Position numbers and translations under genes: made by a program. A DNA stretch of 64,000 bases from JBBDIP01 sp050260675 (GTDB taxonomy: Bacteria; Bacillota; Sulfobacillia; Fermentithermobacillales; Fermentithermobacillaceae): assembly GCA_050260675.1 (NCBI GenBank), contig JBLNCN010000010.1:1-64000 (forward strand), read 5' to 3'. Numbering within the stretch: position 1 is the first letter of the stretch; the number at the start of each line of letters is the position of its first letter. Below the pieces are notes generated by a model. That model did not search any database and was not told the DNA's origin. It was given only the letters and a program-made list of their open reading frames with translations. This document shows, piece after piece, positions 1 to 7,847 of this stretch.

Positions 1-349
1 TTCTTTGTCTGGATTCCTCGTCGTGCATGATTGCCTCGGCCCACTTCACCGCGTCCCTAAACCGCCAACCGTAATCGCAGTGCTTGCAGGTGTACGACGC
101 CTCAGTGCCGAGCGAGGCTGCTAGTATCCCGATTGAGGCGACAGCGACCACCTGTCCGGCAGCGGACTGCCTCAAGACGAACAAGATTACGGCAACCAGC
201 CCGACACCGGCAGCGACCAGCAGCCACTTTTTCGGGTCGATGACCTTAACGTCGCTATCTCCGCACTTGGGACAGGGCATCTTCTCGCCCTTTCGGAACT
301 CGCCCCTTCTGCAGGCTTCAACGAAATTCGGAGAGAACCGGCTGTACAT
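1..349 (-). CDS. Zinc-ribbon membrane protein, C-terminus cut by window edge
   Basis: An open minus-strand frame runs off the left edge without a stop, so only the N-terminal part is visible. It has a CPKCGD pair, then a hydrophobic stretch of about 40 residues that could form one or two membrane segments, then CKHCDYGWRF, giving a CxxC...CxxC arrangement that probably binds one zinc. The ATG at 349 has a purine-rich GAGGGGG about 8 nt upstream. An in-frame ATG at 397 would add 16 residues but has a poorer ribosome-binding site. Specific function is not recognised. It lies downstream of the liv operon on the same strand, separated by a hairpin. Confidence 0.6.
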   Translation of the reverse strand, partial: MYSRFSPNFVEACRRGEFRKGEKMPCPKCGDSDVKVIDPKKWLLVAAGVGLVAVILFVLRQSAAGQVVAVASIGILAASLGTEASYTCKHCDYGWRFRDAVKWAEAIMHDEESRQR

Positions 350-500
350 TCCAGATGCCCCCTCACTCGCAGGCTGTACAGATGCCGCTTTCGACATTGC
401 CGGCCCCGAACCCTCCACCCGTCTGCCGGGACATCCCAAACCCCAGATAGAATGCTTTCTTACGCGTAGGCGCGCCGGCTTCCAGTACCTTGAGAGGCAA

Positions 501-530
501 GGCGGCCTCCCGCTGGTGCGGCAGGCCGCC
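501..530 (-). terminator. Hairpin downstream of livF
   Basis: GGCGGCCT (501-508) and AGGCCGCC (523-530) form a perfect 8-bp stem with a 14-nt loop, 23 nt past the livF stop. There is no clear U-tract on the minus strand, so it may be a weak terminator or an mRNA-stabilising hairpin at the end of the liv operon. Confidence 0.4.
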
Positions 531-552
531 CTCTGGCGTCCAGAGAGATTCG

Positions 553-1263
553 TCAGATCTCTCCTAGATATGCCGATCTGACCCGCGGATGAGTCCGGAG
601 TTCCTCGGCGGGACCGTCCAATACCACTCGGCCCGTTTCCAGGCAGTAGGCCCTGTGGGCGATCTGGAGAGCCATGAATGCGTTCTGCTCGACGAGCAGG
701 ATTGTCGTGCCTTCCTCGTTGATGCGTTTCACGATGTCGAAGATCTCGTCCACAAGAATAGGGGCGAGCCCCATGGAGGGTTCATCCAAGAGCAGCACCG
801 ATGGCCGGGACATGAGACCCCTCCCAATCGCCAGCATTTGCTGCTCGCCTCCTGAGAGCGTGCCCGCCAACTGGTTGCGCCGCTCCTTTAGCCTGGGGAA
901 ACTGGCGAAGGCTCTTTCTGCGCTTTCCTGTATCTCGCTCTTGTCGGAGCGGGTAAACGCACCCATGAGAAGGTTCTCCCAGACGGTAAGATTGCCGATA
1001 ATCCCGCGGCCTTCCGGCACATGGGATATCCCCATCTTCACGATCTCATGTGCCGATACGCGGGAAATGTCCTGGCCGCGTAGCCGTACCTCCCCGCTCT
1101 TGGCCCTAATGAGGCCGGATATGGTCTTGAGAGTGGTCGACTTGCCGGCGCCGTTGGCTCCAATTAGAGTTACAATCTCCCCTTCTCGGACCTGAAACGA
1201 GACGCCGTGAAGCGCCTGTATGTTGCCATACTGAACAACCAGGTCCTTCCCCTCAAGCATCAT
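553..1263 (-). CDS. livF: Branched-chain amino-acid ABC transporter ATPase LivF
   Basis: This is one of the two cytoplasmic ATPases of a high-affinity Leu/Ile/Val-type (HAAT) importer. Walker A is GANGAGKST near residues 35-43, the signature is LSGGEQQ, and Walker B is LLLDEPSMGL, the Ser-Met-Gly-Leu form typical of LivF. At 236 residues it has the usual length. Its start overlaps the livG stop by 4 nt, so translation is probably coupled. It is the last gene of livJ-H-M-G-F, all read leftward. Substrate range (branched-chain amino acids, amides or urea) cannot be fixed from sequence, but no urea-specific genes lie nearby. Confidence 0.93.
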   Translation of the reverse strand: MMLEGKDLVVQYGNIQALHGVSFQVREGEIVTLIGANGAGKSTTLKTISGLIRAKSGEVRLRGQDISRVSAHEIVKMGISHVPEGRGIIGNLTVWENLLMGAFTRSDKSEIQESAERAFASFPRLKERRNQLAGTLSGGEQQMLAIGRGLMSRPSVLLLDEPSMGLAPILVDEIFDIVKRINEEGTTILLVEQNAFMALQIAHRAYCLETGRVVLDGPAEELRTHPRVRSAYLGEI

Positions 1264-2033
1264 GACACCGCAGCCCCTCTCCCCAGATAGGCTTCAAGCA
1301 CGCTTGGATTTGCCCTCACTTCGTGCGGAAGCCCTTCGGCGATGATCTGGCCGAAGTCCATCACCACGATGCGCTCGCAGAGGCGCATGACCAGTCCCAT
1401 CTGGTGCTCGATGAGAAGTATGGTGACCTTGAACTGCTCCCTCACAGAGCGGATGAGATCGATCAGGGCCACGACTTCATTGGGGTTCATCCCCGCTGCA
1501 GGTTCGTCCAGGAGAAGTAGCTTCGGGTTGAGAGCGAGGGCTCGAGCGATCTCGAGGCGCCGCTGGCTGCCATAGGGTAGATTGGCGGCCAGGAGATCGG
1601 CTTTGTCCAGGAGGCCGAACTTCTCGAGAGTCGCCTCGGATTGCTGTAGCACGTCCTTCTCGGCAGCGGAGAACGCCTTCCCGTGGCACGCCGCCTGCAG
1701 CATGCCGTAACCCAGGCGGCAGTGGTATGCCGCCCGGACGTTATCAAGGACGGTCATGTTCTTGAACAGCCTGATGTTCTGAAAGGTCCGGGCGATGCCT
1801 TCCTTTGCCACCTGGTGAGGCGTCATTCCGGCAATATCCCTGCCCCGGAATACTATTGAACCCTCGTCAGGAGTCACTATGCCGGTCACCAGGTTAAAGA
1901 CGGTGGTCTTCCCCGCTCCGTTAGGACCGATTAGACCCAGGACCTCGCCTTCTCCCACGTTGAAGGTGACCTCTGACACTGCTTTTAGGCCCCCGAACCT
2001 CTTTGAGAGCTTTGTGATCTCAAGAAGCGGCAT
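1260..2033 (-). CDS. livG: Branched-chain amino-acid ABC transporter ATPase LivG
   Basis: This is the second ATPase of the HAAT importer, 257 residues. Walker A GPNGAGKTT lies near residues 36-44 and Walker B reads LLLDEPAAGMNP. The ABC signature is the degenerate LPYGSQRRLE seen in LivG proteins instead of LSGGQ. The C-terminal extension ending LEAYLGRG is also typical of LivG. The gene overlaps livM upstream by 14 nt and livF downstream by 4 nt, so the four cytoplasmic and membrane components are tightly coupled. Confidence 0.93.
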   Translation of the reverse strand: MPLLEITKLSKRFGGLKAVSEVTFNVGEGEVLGLIGPNGAGKTTVFNLVTGIVTPDEGSIVFRGRDIAGMTPHQVAKEGIARTFQNIRLFKNMTVLDNVRAAYHCRLGYGMLQAACHGKAFSAAEKDVLQQSEATLEKFGLLDKADLLAANLPYGSQRRLEIARALALNPKLLLLDEPAAGMNPNEVVALIDLIRSVREQFKVTILLIEHQMGLVMRLCERIVVMDFGQIIAEGLPHEVRANPSVLEAYLGRGAAVS

Positions 2034-3018
2034 TCTGGTCGCTCACCTCCGTACGGGGTTTTGCGGCGCGGCCCATCCGCAAGAAAGGAAACTCCTTGCC
2101 TGCAAAGAGTCCCTGTGGCCGCAGCAGGATCGTTACGATCAGGATGAGCGCGTAAATGACGCCGCGCCAGTCCACAAAAGTCTGGCCCAGGACCATCCTG
2201 AGGATCTCCAAAAGGAAGACGAAGGAGATCGAGGTGACCAGCGTCCCTGACATGCTGCCGAGGCCGCCCAAGACCACGATCAAGAGGAAGTCCAGAGACT
2301 TGATGAGGTCAAAGCTTGCTGGGTGGAGATATGGATACCGGTAGGCGTACAGGGACCCTGCCAGGCCTGCCAGGGCGCAACCGATCACGAAGCCGATCTG
2401 CTTGGATGTGGCCGGGTTTATGCCCACGGCATCGGCCGCGAGCTCGTCTTCTCTGATGGCGATCCAGGCTCTGCCGTATGTTGAGGTTACCAGATTCCGT
2501 ACCAGGGCAACCGCGAGCACGAAGAGCACGAAGATGACGTCGAAGCCCACGATCTGAGGTACGCCGGTCATCCCGGTGGCGCCGCCCAGAGGCGGGTAGA
2601 CCTTGTCGGCGTTGTTGAGAAGGACCCTTACTATCTGGCCGAATCCCAGGGTAGCGATGCCGAGGTAGTCGGAACGGAGCCGCAGGATGGGCAACCCGAT
2701 CACAAGCGATATCAGCGCCGGGACCACCGTGCCCGCTACCAGGGCTACGACGAACCAGAGAGGACTACCGTGGCCCCACTGCTTGCCGATCACTCCGGCC
2801 GTATACGCCCCAATGCCGTAGAAGGCAGCGTGGCCAAGGGAGAACTGACCGGCGAAGCCGTAGATCACGTTGAGGCCCAAGGATCCGATTGCCACGATGA
2901 GGGACTGATCGATCATTATCTGCCAGTAGTCGTTGATGAAGCCGGCGATAGACCCAATCCTGATAAGGGCGTAACCGGCGACCACGAAGAGCGCCGCGCG
3001 TACAGTCTCGCGTCTCAT
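2020..3018 (-). CDS. livM: Branched-chain amino-acid ABC transporter permease LivM
   Basis: A 332-residue polytopic membrane protein with about eight hydrophobic segments. It carries the LivM landmarks SLGLNVIYGFAGQFSLGHAA near residues 45-65 and the ATPase-coupling region around AIREDELAADAVGINP. It forms the transmembrane channel with LivH. Its ATG overlaps the livH stop by 4 nt. The soluble C-terminal tail after RPQGLFAGKEF is short and of normal size. Confidence 0.92.
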   Translation of the reverse strand: MRRETVRAALFVVAGYALIRIGSIAGFINDYWQIMIDQSLIVAIGSLGLNVIYGFAGQFSLGHAAFYGIGAYTAGVIGKQWGHGSPLWFVVALVAGTVVPALISLVIGLPILRLRSDYLGIATLGFGQIVRVLLNNADKVYPPLGGATGMTGVPQIVGFDVIFVLFVLAVALVRNLVTSTYGRAWIAIREDELAADAVGINPATSKQIGFVIGCALAGLAGSLYAYRYPYLHPASFDLIKSLDFLLIVVLGGLGSMSGTLVTSISFVFLLEILRMVLGQTFVDWRGVIYALILIVTILLRPQGLFAGKEFPFLRMGRAAKPRTEVSDQNAAS

Positions 3019-3893
3019 ACCTTCTCAGTCCCCCGTTTCCCGAGGATTCCAGTAGGACGCACCAGCAAGACCACGATGAGCACGCTGAACGCAATTGCAT
3101 CCCGCAGCTGGGAGGATATGAACGCCACGGTCAGGATCTCAACTTGGCCCATGATCAGCGAGCCCAACACCGCGCCGGGGATTATGCCGATACCGCCGAG
3201 TACTGCCGCGATGAAGGCCTTGAGCCCGGGCATCATCCCCATAAAAGGGTTGATCTGAGGGTAAGCCAACATGTAGAGGACTCCACCCGCAGCCGCCAAT
3301 GCCGAACCCAGAGCGAAGGTCACGGAGACCACCAGGTCCACGTTGATGCCCATAAGCCTTGCCACCTGGTGATCGTAGGAAACCGTGCGCATAGCCATCC
3401 CAAACTTGGTCTTGTAGACCAGGTACTGCAAGCCCACCAGGAGGAGCACCACGATGGCAAAGATGAACACTTGAAGGTTGGTGATTCCCGTGGAGCCCAA
3501 CGGCGTTACCTTGAGGGGGGCGTACACCACCCGGTAGTTGGGGCCGAAGGCGAATTTGAGGCTCGAGAAGTACTGAATGAAAAGCGACACGCCGAGGGCG
3601 CTTATGAGGGCCGAAATCCTCGGAGCGTTTCTGAGCGGCCGGTACGCGATTCTCTCTATTGCCACACCTAGAAAGGCAGCCAACAGCATGGACAGAACCC
3701 CGGCTACGGGCAACGGCAACCCCCAAGCCGAAAAGCCGAAGAACCCTAGGAAAGCCCCAACCATGAAGACATCGCCATGGGCGAAGTTAATAAGCCGTAT
3801 AATGCCGTAGACCATCGTGTACCCCAACGCTACTAACGAGTACACCAGGCCCAGTTGAAGGCCGTTCACAACTTGTGCGACTAGGTATCTCAA
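3015..3893 (-). CDS. livH: Branched-chain amino-acid ABC transporter permease LivH
   Basis: A 292-residue permease with about eight membrane helices. It shows the LivH N-terminal signature LGLVYSLVALGYTMVYGI followed by INFAHGDVFM, and the conserved AVLGGIGIIPGAVLG segment in its C-terminal half. It pairs with LivM. It follows the binding-protein gene after a 126-nt gap containing a very GC-rich hairpin, which probably lets the binding protein be made in excess over the membrane parts. Confidence 0.92.
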   Translation of the reverse strand: MRYLVAQVVNGLQLGLVYSLVALGYTMVYGIIRLINFAHGDVFMVGAFLGFFGFSAWGLPLPVAGVLSMLLAAFLGVAIERIAYRPLRNAPRISALISALGVSLFIQYFSSLKFAFGPNYRVVYAPLKVTPLGSTGITNLQVFIFAIVVLLLVGLQYLVYKTKFGMAMRTVSYDHQVARLMGINVDLVVSVTFALGSALAAAGGVLYMLAYPQINPFMGMMPGLKAFIAAVLGGIGIIPGAVLGSLIMGQVEILTVAFISSQLRDAIAFSVLIVVLLVRPTGILGKRGTEKV

Positions 3894-3984
3894 TGGACCG
3901 CCCCCCTTAGGCAGAAGCAGGGCGACAGCGGCGCTTCTGCCACATCGCCGCGAGCGGCGTAGCCGCTCCCTAGATGGTATGAGA

Positions 3985-4012
3985 GGAGGGGAGGGACCGG
4001 CCCTCCCCTCCC
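3985..4012 (-). terminator. Intra-operon hairpin between livJ and livH
   Basis: GGAGGGGAGGG (3985-3995) pairs with CCCTCCCCTCC (4001-4011) around a 5-nt loop. It sits directly after the binding-protein stop codon on the minus strand. No U-tract follows. A role as an attenuator or 3'-end stabiliser that raises binding-protein mRNA over the permease mRNA is inferred from the position. Confidence 0.5.
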
Positions 4013-4019
4013 AGCAATG

Positions 4020-5171
4020 CTACGGGTTGACAGTGGTAACGAACTTCTGCTTGCCGTCCTTGATCTGAAGGATCGCGGCGGATTTCACGGGGTCGCCGTT
4101 GGCGTCGAAGGAGATCTTGCCGCTTACAGCTGCGAAGTCCTTGGTCGCCTTCAGGGCGTCCTTGATCTTCACCGGGTCGTTGCTCTTCGCGGTGTCAATG
4201 GCGTTAAGCAGCAGGTTGGTTGCGTCATAGGCCAGGGTCGCAAGAGCATCAGGCTCTACGTTGTGCTTGGCCTTGTACTCCTTCACCCAGGCCACTACCT
4301 CAGGACGGGTATCCTCGGGAGAGTAGTGGTTGGTGAAGTACCCGCCGTCCATGGTGGCGAAGTCGAGCTCCGACGAATCCCATCCGTCAGCGCCGAGGAA
4401 CGGGGCAGTGATGCCCTTATCCCTGGCCTGCTTGCCGATAAGAGAAACCTTCTGGTAGTAGTCCGGTAGGTACAGAACATCGGGGTTCTTCCCGGCGATG
4501 CTTGTAAGCTGAGCCGAGAAGTCGTTGTCATCCTTGGCATATGCCTCAAAGGCTACGACCTGTCCGCCGCCGGCCTCGAAGTGGGTCTTGAACACCTCGG
4601 CGAGACCCTTGGTATAGTCGTTCCCCTGGTCATACATAACCGCAGCCGTTTTTGCCTTAAGGTTGTCGAGTGCAAACTTGGCGCCAACCTGTCCCTGGAA
4701 CGGGTCTATGAAGCAGGCGCGGAAGACGAACTCCTTGCGGGTGCCGTTGTCGACGGTAACCTTGGTGGCGGTTGCAGTGGCGGTGATCTGGACGACTTTC
4801 TTGCTGTTGGCCACGTCGGAGACGGGGATGGTGGTTGCGGTGGTAACGGAACCTACAATTGCCTGAACCTTATCCTGTGAGATGAGTTTGGTCGCGACAT
4901 TGACCGCCTCTGTGGCGTCGTTGCGGTCGTCGGCGATCACCGGGACGATCTTGTAACCGCCTGCCTGACCGTTGTGCTTCGCTATCGCCAGCTCGAAACC
5001 GTTCTTGGTGGATTCACCGAAAGTCTTCACGTCTCCGGTCATGGGACCGATGAACCCGATCTTTATGGTCTTCTCTTCCGCCGGCGCCGCCGGCTGGCAG
5101 CCGACCAATACCAGGGAGAGAACCAGAACCGCTATCAACATGCTCGCAGAGAGTGACTTCCCAGGCTTCAC
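4020..5171 (-). CDS. livJ: Branched-chain amino-acid ABC transporter substrate-binding lipoprotein
   Basis: The extracytoplasmic receptor of the liv importer, Peripla_BP_6/LivJ type. A lipoprotein signal is clear: a basic start, a hydrophobic core and the lipobox LVGC, so it would be tethered to the outer membrane-facing side by a diacylated Cys. The mature part begins TIKIGFIGPMTGDVKTFGES, the conserved LivJ opening. The preferred start is GTG 5171, lying 9 nt after GAGGAGG. The ATG three codons upstream (5180) abuts the Shine-Dalgarno sequence. A longer in-frame extension to 5357 is non-coding leader and includes a strong stem-loop. First gene of the operon. Confidence 0.9.
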   Translation of the reverse strand: MKPGKSLSASMLIAVLVLSLVLVGCQPAAPAEEKTIKIGFIGPMTGDVKTFGESTKNGFELAIAKHNGQAGGYKIVPVIADDRNDATEAVNVATKLISQDKVQAIVGSVTTATTIPVSDVANSKKVVQITATATATKVTVDNGTRKEFVFRACFIDPFQGQVGAKFALDNLKAKTAAVMYDQGNDYTKGLAEVFKTHFEAGGGQVVAFEAYAKDDNDFSAQLTSIAGKNPDVLYLPDYYQKVSLIGKQARDKGITAPFLGADGWDSSELDFATMDGGYFTNHYSPEDTRPEVVAWVKEYKAKHNVEPDALATLAYDATNLLLNAIDTAKSNDPVKIKDALKATKDFAAVSGKISFDANGDPVKSAAILQIKDGKQKFVTTVNP

Positions 5172-5288
5172 GTTTATCATCCTCCTCAGATCTGGTGATG
5201 CGGAACGGGACAGAACTCTTGATAAGAAGATGGGCACCCCCTTTCGACGTTTCGGGTGACGTGAAGCCGTTTTAAGCAAATAAGATAA

Positions 5289-5343
5289 CCCCAGCGCTTC
5301 CCTCATCACCCTGCGCTGCGTGATGAGGAACTTGCCGCTGGGG
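5289..5343. promoter_or_regulatory. Nested stem-loop in the liv leader
   Basis: The outer stem CCCCAGCG (5289-5296) pairs with CGCTGGGG (5336-5343). The inner stem CCTCATCAC (5301-5309) pairs with GTGATGAGG (5320-5328). On the plus strand TCTTTT follows directly. On the minus strand, the liv direction, a U-rich TTATCTTATTT follows. It could be an attenuator in the liv 5' leader, a terminator for a read-through transcript, or both. No T-box or known riboswitch core was recognised in the leader. Confidence 0.5.
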
Positions 5344-5551
5344 TCTTTTGTACCCACGGTGTGCTCCGGAGGACCGGAGTCAGTGCCGCTTGGACCAGGC
5401 CGCCTACAAATCTTTCGTATCCGGTAGGCGCGGAACCCTTAGGCACACTTCCTCGAAGAAACACATATTCAGAAGCCGTCTAAATCGTGATCCTATTCGG
5501 CAAATGCATGCATATGCCACTTGCCCGATGGATTTACGATTATTGTGCAAT

Positions 5552-5580
5552 ATGTTATTCGCGCAAGTACGGGGTGTCAA
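5552..5580 (-). promoter_or_regulatory. Sigma-A-type promoter for the liv operon
   Basis: Read on the minus strand, TTGACA (5575-5580, perfect -35) is followed after exactly 17 nt by TAACAT (5552-5557, four of six -10 matches). Transcription would start near 5545. That leaves a leader of about 370 nt before livJ with several hairpins, including CTCCGG/CCGGAG at 5364-5379 and the nested structure at 5289-5343. The 5172-5589 gap holds no gene. Confidence 0.6.
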
Positions 5581-5589
5581 CGGGAATTT

Positions 5590-6411
5590 TCAGGATTGCT
5601 GTTGGCGTCTGCGGCGCTGCCTATCGACTTCGTAGAGGACTATGGATGCGGCGCACGCGAGGTTCAGAGAGCTTGCCGAGCCGCAGATTGGGATGCGAAG
5701 GATGAGGTCGCACGCCTCTCGCAGATTCCAACTCATACCCCGCGTCTCGTTGCCGAAGACCAGCACTGTGGGTTGCGTTGGGTCCGCCTGATCGAGCTCG
5801 GTATCAGCTTTGGCGCTGGTCCCGATCACCATAAGCCCTGGGTGAGCATCCTTCAAAGATTTAAACCATTCCAGAGCCTGGTTCATCGAAGAAAGACGCA
5901 CGACAGGTGTCGAGAAGACCGTGCCGAGACTAGCTCTTATCGTCTGGGGGTCGTAAATGTCGGCGCTGTGGCCCAAGACCGCCACGCCGTCAACCCTCAA
6001 AGCGTCGCAGGACCGTATGATAGATCCGAGATTGCCTGGGCTGGATGGTTGATCGAGCACTACCAAAAGCGGCAGAAGCCCAACGCGGATCCGCGCCAAA
6101 TCATCGCCGGGGGTAGAGACAACGGCAATGAGTTCCGACGTCTCTTCCTTATCATTCAAAGCCTCCATCAGGTGCGGAGCCAACTCGTAGTGGGTTTTCG
6201 CCCCTGAAGTGGCAATGACGTCCTTAGCCCAACTGGAGAGATGTGCTCCTTGCGCGTAGATCAGGCCCTCGATGGCCCAACCGTTGGCGATCGCCAGGTT
6301 AATGGGCTTCACACCCTCCACCAGGCACCGCTTTGCCTGATGGCGCTTGCGCCGGTTGATCGACAGCGACATAAGCTGCTGGAAGACGTCGTTCTCCGTA
6401 AAGATCCTCAC
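5590..6411 (-). CDS. SpoU/TrmH-family RNA 2'-O-ribose methyltransferase
   Basis: Transfers a methyl group from S-adenosylmethionine to a ribose 2'-OH of rRNA or tRNA. All three SPOUT motifs are present: LDQPSSPGNLGSIIRSC, FGNETRGMS, and the C-terminal IPICGSASSLNLACAAS that builds the trefoil knot. An N-terminal substrate-binding domain (FTENDVFQQLMSLSINRRKRHQAKR onward in part) precedes them. GTG 6411 is chosen because AGGTGA lies 8 nt upstream; an in-frame TTG at 6444 has no good site. The target is unknown: TrmH, RlmB and TsnR-like proteins share these motifs. The TTGACA of the liv promoter lies right at its stop codon. Confidence 0.85.
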   Translation of the reverse strand: MRIFTENDVFQQLMSLSINRRKRHQAKRCLVEGVKPINLAIANGWAIEGLIYAQGAHLSSWAKDVIATSGAKTHYELAPHLMEALNDKEETSELIAVVSTPGDDLARIRVGLLPLLVVLDQPSSPGNLGSIIRSCDALRVDGVAVLGHSADIYDPQTIRASLGTVFSTPVVRLSSMNQALEWFKSLKDAHPGLMVIGTSAKADTELDQADPTQPTVLVFGNETRGMSWNLREACDLILRIPICGSASSLNLACAASIVLYEVDRQRRRRQQQS

Positions 6412-6557
6412 TGGGCTATCACCTTTTGACCGCCTGTATAGCAAACCCCATCATATCAGAGCTGCGGCACGAATAAGGGGGGCACAATCATCTACCACCC
6501 AAAACATAACGAAATCAAAATGACAATCAAAATGGTCAATGGCAGTTTTGATTAATC

Positions 6558-7847
6558 CTACAGCACCTGTCCCGCGCCATCGATCACGTACTTGTACGTG
6601 TTGAGTTCGCGCAAGCCCATTGGCCCTCTAGCGTGCAGTTTCTGCGTTGAGATCCCGATCTCGGCGCCGAACCCGAACTGGCCTCCGTCCGTGAAGCGGG
6701 TACTGGCGTTCACGTACACGCAAGCCGCATCCACGACCCGCTGGAACCTCGCGGCAGTCTCCTCATTTCGAGTGATGATGGCCTCCGAGTGCTTTGTCCC
6801 ATATCGCCCGATGTGCCGGACAGCCTGGTCAAAGCCATCAACTATCTTGACGGCCAAAGTGAGATCAAGATACTCGGTTTCCCAGTCAGACTCTTCGGCA
6901 AGGGTAACGCTGGGGATGATGGCATGGGTGCGCTCGCACCCCCTGATCTCGACTCCGTGGCTCTGAAGCGACTCAGCCAGTAAAGGTAGAATGCGCTCAG
7001 CCACACGTGCGTCGACCAGGACGGTCTCCACCGCATTGCACACCGCGGGATAGCTGCACTTGGCGTTCAGGATGACTGCGACAGCCATGTCCAGATCAGC
7101 GCCCTCATGCACGTAGATGTGGCAGTTGCCGGTGCCGGTCTCGATCACAGGAACTGACGCGTTCTCCACTACGGCCTTTATCAGGCTCTCGCCACCCCGG
7201 GGGATTAGGAGATCGATCTTGCCTCGCATCTTTAGCATACGGTTGAGGGCCGACCTGTCGGGATCCACAACGTACTGGATGCACGCGGCAGGGGCTCCTG
7301 CATTCACTAGGCCTTGCTGCAGCGCGGCCACGATAGCAAGGTTCGTCTCCCGGCTCTCGCTTCCCCCTCTGAGCACAGCCGCGTTGCCTGACTTGAAGCA
7401 CAGGGCAGCGGCGTCAGAAGTCACGTCCGGTCTGGACTCGTAGATTATCCCAACCACTCCGAAGGGGACGCTGACCTTGCGTATGAGGAGTCCGTTTGGG
7501 CGCGTCCACGATTCCATAACCTGACCCACTGGGTCGGCGAGGCATGCTACATTCCGCAAGCCGCTGACCATCGAGGCCAGTTTTGTCTCCGAAACGGTCA
7601 GCCGCTTGACGAAGGCTCCCGGCAACCCTGCATCTTGAGCCCGCGAGAGATCCCTAAGGTTGGCCTCGAAGATGGCAGATGCCGACCCGGACAACTCATC
7701 AGCCATCGCCGTAAGCGCTCGGTTCTTTAGTTCCGTGGGAGCGGCAGCCAGCCACGCAGCCGCTTCCCTGGCGCGTTCCACAACATCGTCAATGCATGAG
7801 ATCAATGCCGGTCGCCTCCCCGGGTTAAAGTGTGTGAGCCGTTCCAT
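6558..7847 (-). CDS. proA: Glutamate-5-semialdehyde dehydrogenase ProA
   Basis: Second step of proline synthesis: NADPH-dependent reduction of gamma-glutamyl phosphate to glutamate-5-semialdehyde. The 429-residue protein has the ProA core including IYESRPDVTSDAAALCFKSG, RGGSES, and the catalytic-Cys region KCSYPAVCNAVET. The C-terminal FTDGGQFGFGAEIGISTQKL and ARGPMGLRELNTYKY are diagnostic. ATG 7847 is preceded by AGGAGG only 3 nt away, and the gene overlaps the proCB 3' end by 23 nt, indicating coupled translation. The in-frame 111-codon extension upstream is a frame shadow of the proCB 3' end. Last gene of the T-box-controlled unit. Confidence 0.95.
   Translation of the reverse strand: MERLTHFNPGRRPALISCIDDVVERAREAAAWLAAAPTELKNRALTAMADELSGSASAIFEANLRDLSRAQDAGLPGAFVKRLTVSETKLASMVSGLRNVACLADPVGQVMESWTRPNGLLIRKVSVPFGVVGIIYESRPDVTSDAAALCFKSGNAAVLRGGSESRETNLAIVAALQQGLVNAGAPAACIQYVVDPDRSALNRMLKMRGKIDLLIPRGGESLIKAVVENASVPVIETGTGNCHIYVHEGADLDMAVAVILNAKCSYPAVCNAVETVLVDARVAERILPLLAESLQSHGVEIRGCERTHAIIPSVTLAEESDWETEYLDLTLAVKIVDGFDQAVRHIGRYGTKHSEAIITRNEETAARFQRVVDAACVYVNASTRFTDGGQFGFGAEIGISTQKLHARGPMGLRELNTYKYVIDGAGQVL

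Noticed and set aside
5436..5450. T-box-like AAGGGTTCCGCG in the liv leader
   Set aside because: It lacks the TGGTACC core and no stem I elements accompany it.
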